DNA of 48,600 nucleotides from the NCBI RefSeq assembly GCF_916618885.1, contig NZ_CAKAKH010000003.1:1-48600 (forward strand), in the 5' to 3' direction. The position numbers were made by a program, and so were the translations under genes. This stretch comes from Marinilactibacillus sp. Marseille-P9653. GTDB lineage: Bacteria > Bacillota > Bacilli > Lactobacillales > Carnobacteriaceae_A. The notes under the pieces are model-generated. The model made no database searches. It saw nothing but the letters and a program-made list of their open reading frames with translations, and had not been told where the DNA came from. Below, one piece after another: positions 7,532 through 16,141 of this stretch; the stretch's first letter is position 1, and each line of letters begins with the position of its first letter.

Positions 7532-7573
7532 AGTATAGGATAGATTTCCGTTAAAAAAATTGACGCTCATCAA
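7532..7573 (-). promoter_or_regulatory. Fnr/FLP-type activator box and -10, dps promoter
   Basis: TTGACGCTCATCAA (7560-7573) is a perfect TTGA-N6-TCAA dyad. TATACT lies at 7537-7532. The centre 7566.5 is at -41.5 of the predicted start 7525. Confidence 0.78.
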
Positions 7574-7688
7574 GAAAAGTATTTCTTAATAGACGCCAGG
7601 CTTCTCTATTAAATTCAACTGAAATAATCAAAGGAATGAAGTCGTTCCCTCCAAACAAAAATTTCATTAAAGTAGGGCCTAAAAAAAG

Positions 7689-7733
7689 AATAGCAACTAT
7701 ACTTTGTCAAGAGACCTGACTGCTATTTTTTTG
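7689..7733 (+). terminator. Orphan terminator-like hairpin
   Basis: AATAGCA (7689-7695) pairs with TGCTATT (7721-7727), followed by a T-run. No gene ends here, so it may be left from a deleted gene. Nothing else is visible in 7574-7920 apart from the palindrome at 7777. Confidence 0.4.
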
Positions 7734-7776
7734 CTTGTTATTCTTCAATTACCAAATGTCTTGCCTTGCAGTATAT

Positions 7777-7830
7777 TTAATGCTCTTTCTCACTAGTGTT
7801 GCATGCAACACTAGTGAGAAAGAGCATTAA
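7777..7830. repeat. 54-bp perfect palindrome without spacer
   Basis: Each half is 27 bp, from TTAATGCTC at the outside to the central GCATGC, with no mismatch and no loop. There is no T-tract of terminator type. It lies 91 bp before the IS256-family element in a gene-free stretch. Confidence 0.85.
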
Positions 7831-7920
7831 TAAGATTAACATAGACGAATAACTTTACTTTATTTATGTCATACCATAAATAAAAATTGAAAAGAATTTT
7901 TTTATTTATTTTTAGTAGGG

Positions 7921-9248
7921 GAGCGTCAAGAAGTTTGTGTAAATAAAGAATCCCTTCTGTAAAAATCATCTCTCTGCTAGTGTTCCAAACATTTCCCATA
8001 GCTCTGCTTCAGCTTGCTGGAACCCGCGGTGGCTTCGGGTTAAAAATTTCTGATTATACAGATCGAAATTTGAGACTAAAAAGCGATCCATGGATTCTTC
8101 ATTTTGAAATTGCTCTTTACGTCGACTGTATTTTTTGATTTGTTTGTTAAAAGATTCAATCAAATTAGTGGAGTACAAGCTCCTGCGGATCGAAACGGGA
8201 AAGTCATAGAACGTCAGTAAACTGTCGTTCTCTAAGACTGCTTTGGTTACTCTAGGGTAACTGGTGTGCCATTTCTCTGTAAATTCAAGCCGAACTTCGA
8301 TTGCCTTTTCTCGTGAGTCTGCTTGGTAAACAGCTTTGAAATCTTCACATACTTCTCTGCGATCAGCTACACGTACTTTACTAGCAATATTGCGAGAAAC
8401 ATGAACACAACAGTGTTGATAAGCAGCTTGAGGAAATGCTTGATGAATCGTATCTTTTATTCCTTTAAGACCGTCGGTCACAAAGAGGAGAACCGATTTA
8501 ACACCACGGCTTATTAAGTCTTCTAATAGCTCTTTCCATGTAACAGTAGATTCATTTGGGGCAATGGCATAACCGAGTACTTCTTTGGCACCATCTGGAC
8601 GGATTCCAACGGCTATATGAATGGCTTCTTTGTCTACAGTTTTACGTTTTAAGGGAATATAGGTAGCGTCAAGATATATAGCGGCATAATGATCATTTAG
8701 TGGACGTTTTTTAAAAGCAGCCACTTCTTCAGAAAAGACTTTTGTCATGTTGGACATCGTCTGCGGCGTATAGTGATGACCATACATTTTCTCAATCAAA
8801 TCGGCAATTTCAGACATCGTGATCCCTTTTCGAAAGAGATGAATAATCGTTTCTTCCAGCGTTTCATTGGTTCTTTTATATGCAGGAAGCGTCTGTTGTT
8901 TAAATTCACCATTACGATCACGTGGAATCTGTAGCTTAAGTTCACCATATTCTGTTTTGACCGTACGGTCATAGGTGCCGTTACGAGAGTTACCTGAATG
9001 GAAACCAATACGATCATACTTTTCATAATCTAAAAAGACGGTCAATTCCGTTCTTAAGAGTGTATTAACGGCCAATTCTATATGAGAACGAAATAATTCA
9101 TTTAAATCACCTTTTGTAGCTAGAGTCTGTAAGATATCTGTAGTAAGATTGTTCATAGGGAAGTCCTCTTTTCTGTGAATGTAGTGTGGTAACTCTATTC
9201 TACAGAAGGGGCTTCCTTTTTTCTATTTACACAAGATATTTTACACTC
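7921..9248 (-). mobile_element. IS256-family insertion sequence
   Basis: A 1328-bp element around a Mutator-type transposase. The terminal 25-bp inverted repeats (7921-7945 and 9224-9248) begin GAG and share the inner GTGTAAATA; they agree at about 19 of 25 positions. No matching 8-bp target duplication is seen (TAGTAGGG left, TCTAAAAC right), so one flank has probably rearranged. The right end cuts into a GNAT gene. Confidence 0.82.
7966..9156 (-). CDS. IS256-family (Mutator) transposase
   Basis: A full-length 396-aa DDE transposase. The catalytic triad is visible as AAIYLDATYIPLK (first Asp), LLFVTDGLKGI (second Asp) and STNLIESFNKQIKK (Glu). The HCCVH region between D2 and E is typical of the family. 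The ORF looks intact, so the element may be active. It resembles enterococcal and lactococcal IS905/IS1542-type transposases; exact naming needs a database. Confidence 0.93.
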   Translation of the reverse strand: MNNLTTDILQTLATKGDLNELFRSHIELAVNTLLRTELTVFLDYEKYDRIGFHSGNSRNGTYDRTVKTEYGELKLQIPRDRNGEFKQQTLPAYKRTNETLEETIIHLFRKGITMSEIADLIEKMYGHHYTPQTMSNMTKVFSEEVAAFKKRPLNDHYAAIYLDATYIPLKRKTVDKEAIHIAVGIRPDGAKEVLGYAIAPNESTVTWKELLEDLISRGVKSVLLFVTDGLKGIKDTIHQAFPQAAYQHCCVHVSRNIASKVRVADRREVCEDFKAVYQADSREKAIEVRLEFTEKWHTSYPRVTKAVLENDSLLTFYDFPVSIRRSLYSTNLIESFNKQIKKYSRRKEQFQNEESMDRFLVSNFDLYNQKFLTRSHRGFQQAEAELWEMFGTLAER

Positions 9249-9680
9249 TCTAAAACATTGATAAAAATGAGATGGGATAATACCATCGAGTTCGATGAGA
9301 GCAAAAAAAACGAATCTTATGAAGCGTTTGAAAATGAATGCCAAATGTTTCTAGAAAATGCATTAAACAGTAATCAGTGGTTTATTTGGGTTGCTGAGAA
9401 TAAAGGGGAAATTTCATCTCATATATACATAGAATTGATACAAAAAGTTCCAAGGCCTGGTAAAGTTAATTATCCATTTGCATATATGACCAACGTGTAT
9501 ACCGTTCCCGAATATCGAAATAAAGGCATTGGAAGCAAAGTAGTAAGTACAATAAATAACTGGATAAAAGAGAATAAATATGAGTTTGTAATTGTATGGC
9601 CGAGTGATGAGTCTATTAATTATTACAAGAAAAATGGTTACGCTCATTGTACGGAACCAATGGAATACTTTCCTTTTTGA
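9249..9680 (+). pseudogene. GNAT acetyltransferase, 5' end removed by IS256-family element
   Basis: The reading frame after the IS right end encodes a GNAT-type N-acetyltransferase. The acetyl-CoA loop is clear (VPEYRNKGIGSKVVSTI), followed by a C-terminal YYKKNGYAHC and MEYFPF. The frame runs from inside the insertion sequence without a proper start. The first internal ATG (9267) has no ribosome binding site and would still lack part of the first strand. About 20 or more N-terminal residues appear lost. I judge it inactive or partial. Substrate unknown. Confidence 0.7.
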
Positions 9681-9721
9681 ACGAAGTTATTAGCTGAATA
9701 AGCGTCTATATTTCTTAATGT

Positions 9722-10264
9722 TTATATATAATGATTGTATATTTCATTTTGCATGGTTTCTTCGTCTAAACCAATATAGGACAACGTGACTGCTGGACTG
9801 GAATGATTAAAGACCTTCATCAACAAACTTACATCATTGGTGCGCTTATAATGAAGATAACCGAACGTTTTCCGTAAACTATGCGGCGATAATTTTAATC
9901 CAATAAGATCTCCAGACTCCTGGACAATCCGAAAGGCCTGATAACGGCTAATGGGTTGTTCAGGATTTTTATTACTCGGAAATAAATAATCTTCTTCAGT
10001 TAACTGATTGGCCAACACATAATCTCTTATGATCAACTGGATTCCTGCATTCAACTGAAATCGTTTTGGTTTTTTCGTTTTTTGTTCAATTCCAATATAC
10101 TCCCCATGAAGAACTGTCCCTACTTTAGTCGACAACACATCAGAAACTCTTAATCCTGTATTTAACATGAAATCGATCAAGACATATTTTTTAGATGTCT
10201 TCTCCCATAAACTTTTCAATTCTTTCAATTTTTCCTGGTCTTTCACTGGACTAGAAGTACTCAT
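9722..10264 (-). CDS. Small tyrosine recombinase (catalytic domain only)
   Basis: A 180-aa tyrosine recombinase consisting of the catalytic domain. Visible residues: the first Arg in TGLRVSDVL, the HxxR box SPHSLRKTFGY, and the later H-x-x-Y region FNHSSPAVTLSYIG with the nucleophile Tyr in SYIG. The N-terminal core-binding domain of integrases is missing. Small recombinases of this kind act as plasmid resolvases or invertases. I start at the ATG at 10264, preceded by AAGGAGCC; the longer reading to 10309 runs through repeat-like non-coding sequence. A structured ~97-bp repeat begins 36 bp upstream, and its sister copy lies at 19.6 kb. Confidence 0.83.
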   Translation of the reverse strand: MSTSSPVKDQEKLKELKSLWEKTSKKYVLIDFMLNTGLRVSDVLSTKVGTVLHGEYIGIEQKTKKPKRFQLNAGIQLIIRDYVLANQLTEEDYLFPSNKNPEQPISRYQAFRIVQESGDLIGLKLSPHSLRKTFGYLHYKRTNDVSLLMKVFNHSSPAVTLSYIGLDEETMQNEIYNHYI

Positions 10265-10299
10265 ATTTCGGCTCCTTAAAACGCAACAATTAAATTCAA

Positions 10300-10396
10300 T
10301 AAGTTGCATTATTTGCTTATAAATTTAGTATACAAAAAAAACCTTGCATGTACAAGGTTTCGGACGCAACAATCTTAACAAATGTTGCGTTTTTTA
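10300..10396. repeat. Direct repeat copy A, structured (~97 bp)
   Basis: The sequence from TAAGTTGCATTATTTG to TTGCGTTTTT recurs at 19596-19689 in the same orientation. It contains two hairpins: AAACCTTG/CAAGGTTT, a T-tailed terminator when read on the minus strand, and ACGCAACA/TGTTGCGT, a T-tailed terminator on the plus strand. Loop sequences differ between the copies while the stems are kept. It could be a recombination site for the adjacent tyrosine recombinase, or a small-RNA/attenuator unit. Confidence 0.75.
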
Positions 10397-10617
10397 CTTT
10401 TTAAATTTCAAAGTATACTTTTTCTATTAGATTTGCAACTACGCAAAACCATATGAGTTACAGCGGAAGCTCTATGATTCACGCCGTTGCTAAAATTTTT
10501 TACTTCTTCAAAATTTTCCAAGTTTATTTAATAAAGTAACACGCACTACCCGTCACTCTATAAGGGAAATACATCTCTTCATACATCGCAATTACTTTTT
10601 CTAGCCATAAGTAAAAC

Positions 10618-10652
10618 AAAAAGAGGAGTGATTTAATCACTCCTCTTTTTTA
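10618..10652. terminator. Strong intrinsic terminator
   Basis: AAAAAGAGGAGTGATT pairs with AATCACTCCTCTTTTT almost without a loop. No gene ends nearby. Apart from this, 10397-10766 holds nothing I can identify. Confidence 0.75.
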
Positions 10653-10766
10653 TGTATTGAATTCTTGGAAAACACAAAATCAAAAATCGTGTAATCTATA
10701 CCTAATATGGGTTTGACACATTCGCGACACAAAGTTAGCGCTTACAAAAATAATTATTTTAAAAAC

Positions 10767-10836
10767 TTGAAAATTTTGTAAAACTATGTTATAATTAGCA
10801 TAGCGGTGACAGTAGAAGTTTCAGCCTTTTACTGTC
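10767..10836 (+). promoter_or_regulatory. Promoter with early leader hairpin upstream of orphan 303-aa gene
   Basis: TTGAAA (10767-10772), a 17-bp spacer and TATAAT (10790-10795) make a strong promoter. Just after the expected start, GACAGTA/TACTGTC (10808-10814 and 10830-10836) form a hairpin followed by GGTTTTCTT, which could attenuate. The gene starts at 11030, leaving a leader of about 230 nt. The leader also holds a CTATCGAAA/TTTCGATAG dyad (10904-10935). Confidence 0.6.
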
Positions 10837-11029
10837 GGTTTTCTTATAACTGTTTAATCGTTTAATGACTATTAATTCCGTTCAACTGGTATTTATAATA
10901 TCACTATCGAAATTCAATTTCAAGTCTTTCGATAGAAATATTGTATCAAAAATATGAATTTTTACGAAATGAAACTACTTATATGATCTCCCATGGCCGC
11001 ACTATACCAAAATCAGGAGATTATTATTA

Positions 11030-11941
11030 ATGGAAAACAACAAAATTATTCGCTTTAATCAACACTTCAACAAACAAGACGACAGGTACCTAGATATACC
11101 TTTGAATTCCGACGTGAAAAAGTTTGTCGATCCGGTAAAAATTGCTGGAATTAACGAACCTTTATTCGATTCTAAGAAGGCTAGCTTCAAAGTACAAGAG
11201 TACTTTAAAAAAGGTTTTAGTCTATATGCAGAAGGAAATAAAAATTTAGCCATTTCTTTGCTTAGCGAACCTAAGGAAATAAATGCTACTCATTTGGGTC
11301 TTTCTAAAGGGGCTTCAAAAGGTAATGGTCCATCTGAAGAAATATTAGACGGTGTTTTTCAGAAGATTACATCTGAAGAATTTCTCAGAAACTCTTTTAT
11401 GGCACGTCCGACTCTAATTCCTCTATTCGTTCCGAATTTTGGTGCTGATAGATTTTCAGATTTGACTGTTAACATAATTAGCAAAGAGCTAGCAGAATTT
11501 ACTGAAAATATTTGCAAAGAGCTTGGTATTCCCGTTTATGTGACAGGGCTTTGCAAATACTACGATGTATCAGATGGAAAATGGAAACAGTTAGTAGCAA
11601 ATTTGCCGATGGGGCCAGACAAGAAACCTATACTTCTTGTACCAGCTGGGTTAGTGACTGATAATTATAAATTTTCGATTGAAAAGTTTGTCTATACTGT
11701 AATTTTTGCTCATTTAAAAGACGAGCATTTGAATAGAAGAAGTCCCTTGGTAACTTACAAAGAAAAAAACGGTGTGCTTACACCTGTAAAGCCTACTAAC
11801 CGAGTGCTTAAAGAACATGAAATAAGAACGAAGTATAAAGATAGAGGTATGCTTAAAGCTTTTGCATTAGATAAATCACTTGAGCACCCTCATTTGCTAG
11901 AGCAGTATATCTCGTTTATTGAAGATGAGAAATATCAATAA
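11030..11941 (+). CDS. Protein of unknown function (303 aa), isolated gene
   Basis: A soluble 303-aa protein with no signal peptide or membrane segment. It opens with RYLDIPLNSDVKKFVDP (about residues 18-34). A Gly-rich stretch LGLSKGASKGNGPSEE lies at about 87-102, and GADRFSDLTVNIISKEL at about 137-153. ILLVPAGLV occurs at about 200-208. I recall similar uncharacterised bacterial proteins built on these three blocks but cannot assign a fold or activity. The start ATG follows AGGAGATT. It is a lone gene with its own promoter, leader and terminator between a recombinase and the copper operon, a setting typical of accessory or defence genes; that role is speculation. Confidence 0.75.
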   Translation: MENNKIIRFNQHFNKQDDRYLDIPLNSDVKKFVDPVKIAGINEPLFDSKKASFKVQEYFKKGFSLYAEGNKNLAISLLSEPKEINATHLGLSKGASKGNGPSEEILDGVFQKITSEEFLRNSFMARPTLIPLFVPNFGADRFSDLTVNIISKELAEFTENICKELGIPVYVTGLCKYYDVSDGKWKQLVANLPMGPDKKPILLVPAGLVTDNYKFSIEKFVYTVIFAHLKDEHLNRRSPLVTYKEKNGVLTPVKPTNRVLKEHEIRTKYKDRGMLKAFALDKSLEHPHLLEQYISFIEDEKYQ

Positions 11942-11970
11942 TTAAATATCGAAAAATTACCAGTTGAACT

Positions 11971-12010
11971 AAAAGCGGACAGATATTAAATCTGCTCGCT
12001 TTTTATTTTG
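11971..12010 (+). terminator. Intrinsic terminator of the 303-aa gene
   Basis: AAAAGCG/CGCTTTT outer arms with inner CAGAT/AATCTG and a following T-rich tail, 30 bp after the stop codon. Confidence 0.65.
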
Positions 12011-12703
12011 TTCTATCTAACAAGTAAGTCTGATACACAACTAGCTAAAAACAGAAGTTCGTTAAATTCAGTAGGTTTAATCCCTGATGTGAGGGCTCTC
12101 TACTTTTTTTAAACACTGTTCATAAACGACTACTTTGTAATCAATTATGAACGAATCACACTGACCTTGCAATGATTTATGTGTTATCCGAGCGTAATTT
12201 GAATAATGGACTTTATCGTGTAAAAAAAGATACAACATTTATATAGAATGTTGCGTTTTTAAAACTGTGAAATTAATATACCGAAGTCGATATATAAAAA
12301 CTATCTATCGACCTCGAAACTCAAATTCTTTAATTAAATAGAGAGATAAATATATTGAAAATATAAAAAGCTACTTGACCCATGAAAAAGCCTTCAAATC
12401 GAGAATTAAATATTATTAATTTAAAAGCTCTTTCATTAAAGAATTTAATTTTAATAGATAAACTTGTACAGCTTCTAAATATATTTTTTCGAGTTCACGC
12501 TAAGGGTACAAATTTTGGTCATATGAAAGCTTCCTGGTATGTTTTTAGTGGTTAAAAATAATGTACCGTACAGGCGATTATATAGCCTTTCTTTTTACAC
12601 AATTATATGGACTTTATCATAGTACGCACCATATTTAGAAAATATCATTTTATAATGAAAAGTGTATAAGAATAGCTGTCCTCCTTTATTTTTAAATAAA
12701 TCC
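12011..12703. other. Gene-free AT-rich spacer
   Basis: About 690 bp with no convincing gene. A short hairpin at 12233-12258 (ACAACATT/AATGTTGC with a T-run) resembles the last hairpin of repeats A and B. A 57-codon reading frame at 12382-12555 has no ribosome binding site and is not called. Confidence 0.6.
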
Positions 12704-12761
12704 TTGACAAGAAAGGTTTACACATGTAAACTTGCTTCAAACGATTTAGTTTACATGTGTA
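12704..12761 (+). promoter_or_regulatory. cop operon promoter with two cop boxes
   Basis: TTGACA (12704-12709), a 17-bp spacer and TAAACT (12727-12732). Two CopY operators of the TACANNTGTA type lie at 12719-12728 (TACACATGTA), overlapping the -10, and 12752-12761 (TACATGTGTA) near the start. This paired arrangement is the classical enterococcal/lactococcal cop control region. Confidence 0.92.
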
Positions 12762-12780
12762 AACGAAAGGGGTGGAAAAA

Positions 12781-13236
12781 ATGAGTACAATAGTTGTAAA
12801 CCCTTATATCACAGATGCTGAATGGGAAGTTATGCGTGCAGTCTGGGCGAATGTCCGAGTGACTAGTAAAGAAGTCATCTCAATCTTGAAGGGGAAAATG
12901 GACTGGAAACAAGCTACTATCAAAACGCTCTTAGGTCGACTGGTTGAAAAAGGCGTACTAAATACAGAGCAAGAAGGTAGAAAATATATTTATTCGGCAA
13001 ATATCGAAGAGAAAGAAGCGGTAAGAAGTTTTACAAACGATATTTTCGATCGTATTTGTCGGAAGAATGTCGGGAATGTAATAGAGAGTATCATTAAGGA
13101 TCATACTTTAAGTTTCGATGATATCCAACGGATAGAAGAAATATTAGAGATGAAAAAAGCTTTCGCAGTAGAAGAAGTTGATTGTCAGTGTGCAGAAGGG
13201 CAATGCGATTGCCATTTACATCATCATGGAGAATAA
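12781..13236 (+). CDS. copY: Copper-responsive repressor CopY
   Basis: A 151-aa BlaI/MecI-fold repressor: N-terminal winged helix (about residues 8-75, ITDAEWEVMRAVW at its start) and the C-terminal CxCx4CxC motif CQCAEGQCDC. Zn(II) in this motif keeps CopY on DNA, and Cu(I) displaces it and releases the repressor. I choose the ATG at 12781 after AAAGGGGTGG rather than the in-frame GTG at 12772 inside that site. It is the first gene of copYAZB; two cop boxes precede it. The copA start lies 12 nt after its stop. Confidence 0.95.
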   Translation: MSTIVVNPYITDAEWEVMRAVWANVRVTSKEVISILKGKMDWKQATIKTLLGRLVEKGVLNTEQEGRKYIYSANIEEKEAVRSFTNDIFDRICRKNVGNVIESIIKDHTLSFDDIQRIEEILEMKKAFAVEEVDCQCAEGQCDCHLHHHGE

Positions 13237-13248
13237 GGAGCGAAAAAA

Positions 13249-15714
13249 TTGGAGAATAAATCATTTGCCATAGAAGGTATGACCTGTGCGTCTTGTGCAC
13301 AGACAGTAGAAAAAGCAGCAAAAAAGGTTCGTGGGGTCACACAGGCTTCCGTAAACCTAGCAACAGAGAAGTTAAGTATAGAGTACGATGAACCAACTTT
13401 TTCGGTAGAAAATCTACAAAAAGCAGTGGATAATTCAGGGTATGAAATGGTCACCCAGGAAGGAACGACGCAAACCTTTGCAATTGAAGGGATGACCTGT
13501 GCATCCTGTGCACAGACAATTGAAAAAGCTGTCGGAAAGTTGTCGGGCGTAGATAAAGCTTCAGTCAATTTAGCGACAGAAAAAATGCAAGTTTCTTATA
13601 ACCCGTCAGCAATTTCAGTATCTGATGTGACTGGTGCTGTATCCAATAGTGGTTATGCAGCCGTATTAGAGACTACGGATACTCAAGATAATTCACGAGC
13701 AGAGAAGCGTGAGAAAAAAGAAAAAAGAATGAAGCAACTTTTAAATCGTTTTGGGATATCCATTATATTTACAATCCCTTTATTAATTATATCCATGGGT
13801 CATATGGTCGGTATGCCTCTACCAAATATCGTTGACCCAATGATAAATGCATTTAATTTTTCTCTTTTACAACTTATTCTGACTTTGCCGATAATGGTAG
13901 TAAGCTGGGAATATTTCCAGAAGGGATTTAAAAGTTTATTTAAAGGTCACCCAAATATGGATTCCCTGATTGCGCTTGGTACGGCGTCTGCATTTGTTTA
14001 CAGCCTTGCTGCGACAATCGGGACAGGCCTGGGTTACGGCAACTTTTCCGATTTACTTTATTATGAAGTAACTGGAGTTATCTTGGCGCTCCATACATTA
14101 GGGCTATTTTTAGAAGAACGCTCAAAGGGGCAAATGTCCTCAGCTATTGAAAAATTAGTTAACTTGGCTCCTAAAACAGCTCGAGTAATACGTAATGGTG
14201 TGGAACAAGAGATTACTGTGGACGAAGTCGCTTTAGGAGATGTTATTCGAGTTCGTCCGGGAGAAAGTATGCCTGTAGATGGTGTTGTTGTTGAGGGACG
14301 CACTTCAGTCGATGAATCAATGCTGACAGGAGAAAGTATTCCCGTAGAAAAGGAAGATGGAGACGAGGTTATAGGGGCTAGTATCAATAAAAATGGTTCC
14401 ATTGACTACCGTGCGACTCGAGTAGGAAGTGACACTACTCTATCCCAAATCATCAAGCTGGTAGAAGACGCGCAAGGGTCTAAAGCACCCATTGCTCGAA
14501 TGGCCGATATCATTACCGGATATTTCGTACCGATTGTAATAGCATTAGCCGTTTTAGCAGGGATTGCTTGGTTAATTGCAGGTCAATCTGGAATATTTGC
14601 TTTATCCGTTATCATAACAACCCTTGTCATTGCTTGTCCATGTGCCTTAGGTTTGGCGACTCCAACAAGTATTATGGTTGGAACCGGAAAAGGGGCAGAA
14701 CATGGTGTCTTGATAAAAAGTGGTGAGGCGTTAGAAACCACTCATAATTTAGACACGATTGTATTTGATAAAACAGGGACACTGACAGAAGGTAAACCTA
14801 TCGTGACGGATATTTTGGTAACTCCTCTTATTACTAAAGAAAATCTTTTATATTATGCAGCTTCCGGTGAAACAGGTTCTGAACACCCATTAGGCGAAGC
14901 CATCGTACAGAAATCAAAAGAAGAGAACATGACATTAGCTAAACCAGATCATTTTGAAGCGATTCCTGGACACGGGATTCGAGTTGAAATTGAGGGCAAA
15001 GATATGTACATTGGAAACCGTAAACTGATGCTAGAGCAAAAGATTGATTTATCAAGCATGGAAAAAGAATCCGATCGTTTAGCAGACGAAGGAAAAACAC
15101 CGATGTATCTCTCTGTTGATGGAGAACTAGCTGGAATTATCGCAGTAGCTGACACACTCAAGGAAAATAGTATGAAGGCTGTTAAAGAACTTAGAAGACG
15201 CGGTGTTGAAGTAATCATGATTACTGGAGATAACAAACGTACAGCCAAAGCGATTGCTAAGCAAGTGGGTATAGACAGTGTATTAAGTGAAGTATTACCT
15301 GAAGATAAAGCAGAGGAAGTCAAAAAACTACAAGAGGCAGGCAAGAAGGTAGCGATGGTTGGAGACGGCATTAACGATGCACCCGCATTAGCTCAAGCAG
15401 ATATCGGTATTGCAGTTGGATCAGGTACAGACGTGGCGATTGAATCGGCTGATATTGTCCTTATGCGTAATGATTTAACCGCTGTATTGACTGCGATTGA
15501 TTTAAGTCATGCAACGCTACGAAACATTAAACAAAACTTGTTCTGGGCTTTTGCTTACAACCTTGTAGGTATTCCAGTTGCGATGGGTCTCTTGTATATT
15601 TTTGGCGGACCATTGATGAGTCCAATGTTTGCGGCAGTCGCCATGAGTTTCAGTTCCGTATCGGTCTTGCTCAATGCTTTACGGTTAAGACGATTCAAAC
15701 CAGCAGTTGTTTAG
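13249..15714 (+). CDS. copA: Copper-exporting P1B-1 ATPase CopA
   Basis: An 821-aa Cu(I) efflux ATPase. Two N-terminal HMA domains carry GMTCASC (cysteines at 13/16 and 84/87). The core has [19 protein letters not shown] (CPC metal site), DKTGTLT, SEHPLG and [11 protein letters not shown], with the C-terminal conserved NALRLRRF. The start is TTG at 13249, 8 nt after AAGGAG, in line with the end of copY. It moves Cu(I) from CopZ across the membrane using ATP. The length is normal for two-HMA CopA. Regulation is through the cop boxes upstream of copY. Confidence 0.96.
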   Translation: MENKSFAIEGMTCASCAQTVEKAAKKVRGVTQASVNLATEKLSIEYDEPTFSVENLQKAVDNSGYEMVTQEGTTQTFAIEGMTCASCAQTIEKAVGKLSGVDKASVNLATEKMQVSYNPSAISVSDVTGAVSNSGYAAVLETTDTQDNSRAEKREKKEKRMKQLLNRFGISIIFTIPLLIISMGHMVGMPLPNIVDPMINAFNFSLLQLILTLPIMVVSWEYFQKGFKSLFKGHPNMDSLIALGTASAFVYSLAATIGTGLGYGNFSDLLYYEVTGVILALHTLGLFLEERSKGQMSSAIEKLVNLAPKTARVIRNGVEQEITVDEVALGDVIRVRPGESMPVDGVVVEGRTSVDESMLTGESIPVEKEDGDEVIGASINKNGSIDYRATRVGSDTTLSQIIKLVEDAQGSKAPIARMADIITGYFVPIVIALAVLAGIAWLIAGQSGIFALSVIITTLVIACPCALGLATPTSIMVGTGKGAEHGVLIKSGEALETTHNLDTIVFDKTGTLTEGKPIVTDILVTPLITKENLLYYAASGETGSEHPLGEAIVQKSKEENMTLAKPDHFEAIPGHGIRVEIEGKDMYIGNRKLMLEQKIDLSSMEKESDRLADEGKTPMYLSVDGELAGIIAVADTLKENSMKAVKELRRRGVEVIMITGDNKRTAKAIAKQVGIDSVLSEVLPEDKAEEVKKLQEAGKKVAMVGDGINDAPALAQADIGIAVGSGTDVAIESADIVLMRNDLTAVLTAIDLSHATLRNIKQNLFWAFAYNLVGIPVAMGLLYIFGGPLMSPMFAAVAMSFSSVSVLLNALRLRRFKPAVV

Positions 15715-15796
15715 AAAATACGTAACTTATCTGGGATTTAAACTTCTACCTATTTAAAAAACGGGAGAAGACAAATAAAAAAAGGGGAATAGAATA

Positions 15797-16003
15797 ATGA
15801 AAAAAGAAGTCTTATTAGATGGCGTAAAATGTGCAGGTTGTGCCAATACAGTGCAAGAAAAATTTTCAGCTATTGAAGGCGTTGAATCTGTAGAGGTGGA
15901 TTTAGCGACTAAAAAAGCAGTACTGGAAAGTCAAACAGAGATTGATACCGAAACACTCAATGCTGCTTTAGCAGAAACTAACTATTCAGTATTAAGTGCA
16001 TAA
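15797..16003 (+). CDS. copZ: Copper chaperone CopZ
   Basis: A 68-aa single HMA domain with KCAGCANT; Cys12 and Cys15 bind Cu(I). The fold length (about 68 residues) fits CopZ. It starts at an ATG after AAAGGGGAAT. It lies between copA and copB and delivers Cu(I) to CopA and to CopY, which it unloads from DNA. No separate cop box precedes it, so transcription from the copY promoter is likely. Confidence 0.93.
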   Translation: MKKEVLLDGVKCAGCANTVQEKFSAIEGVESVEVDLATKKAVLESQTEIDTETLNAALAETNYSVLSA

Positions 16004-16048
16004 AGTACGAATACCATTTATTCATAGATAGTAGATAGAGATAAAGTA

Positions 16049-16098
16049 TAGAACCCTTTTTATGATAATTATATGCAGTGTTAGATGAGAGGGTTCTA
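16049..16098 (+). terminator. Hairpin between copZ and copB
   Basis: TAGAACCCT (16049-16057) pairs with AGGGTTCTA (16090-16098) around a 32-nt loop. It lacks a proper T-tract and may moderate read-through or mark a 3' end of a copYAZ transcript. Confidence 0.4.
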
Positions 16099-16141
16099 AA
16101 ACTTTAAAATCAGTCTCTAATCTAATAAGGAGGAATTAAAA

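Noticed and set aside
12382..12555. 57-codon reading frame starting MKKPSNRELNI in the spacer before copY
   Set aside because: No ribosome binding site, no recognisable motif, and low-complexity AT-rich composition. Kept as non-coding.
16004..16141. Separate cop box before copB
   Set aside because: No TACANNTGTA-type site was found; only a loose hairpin is present.
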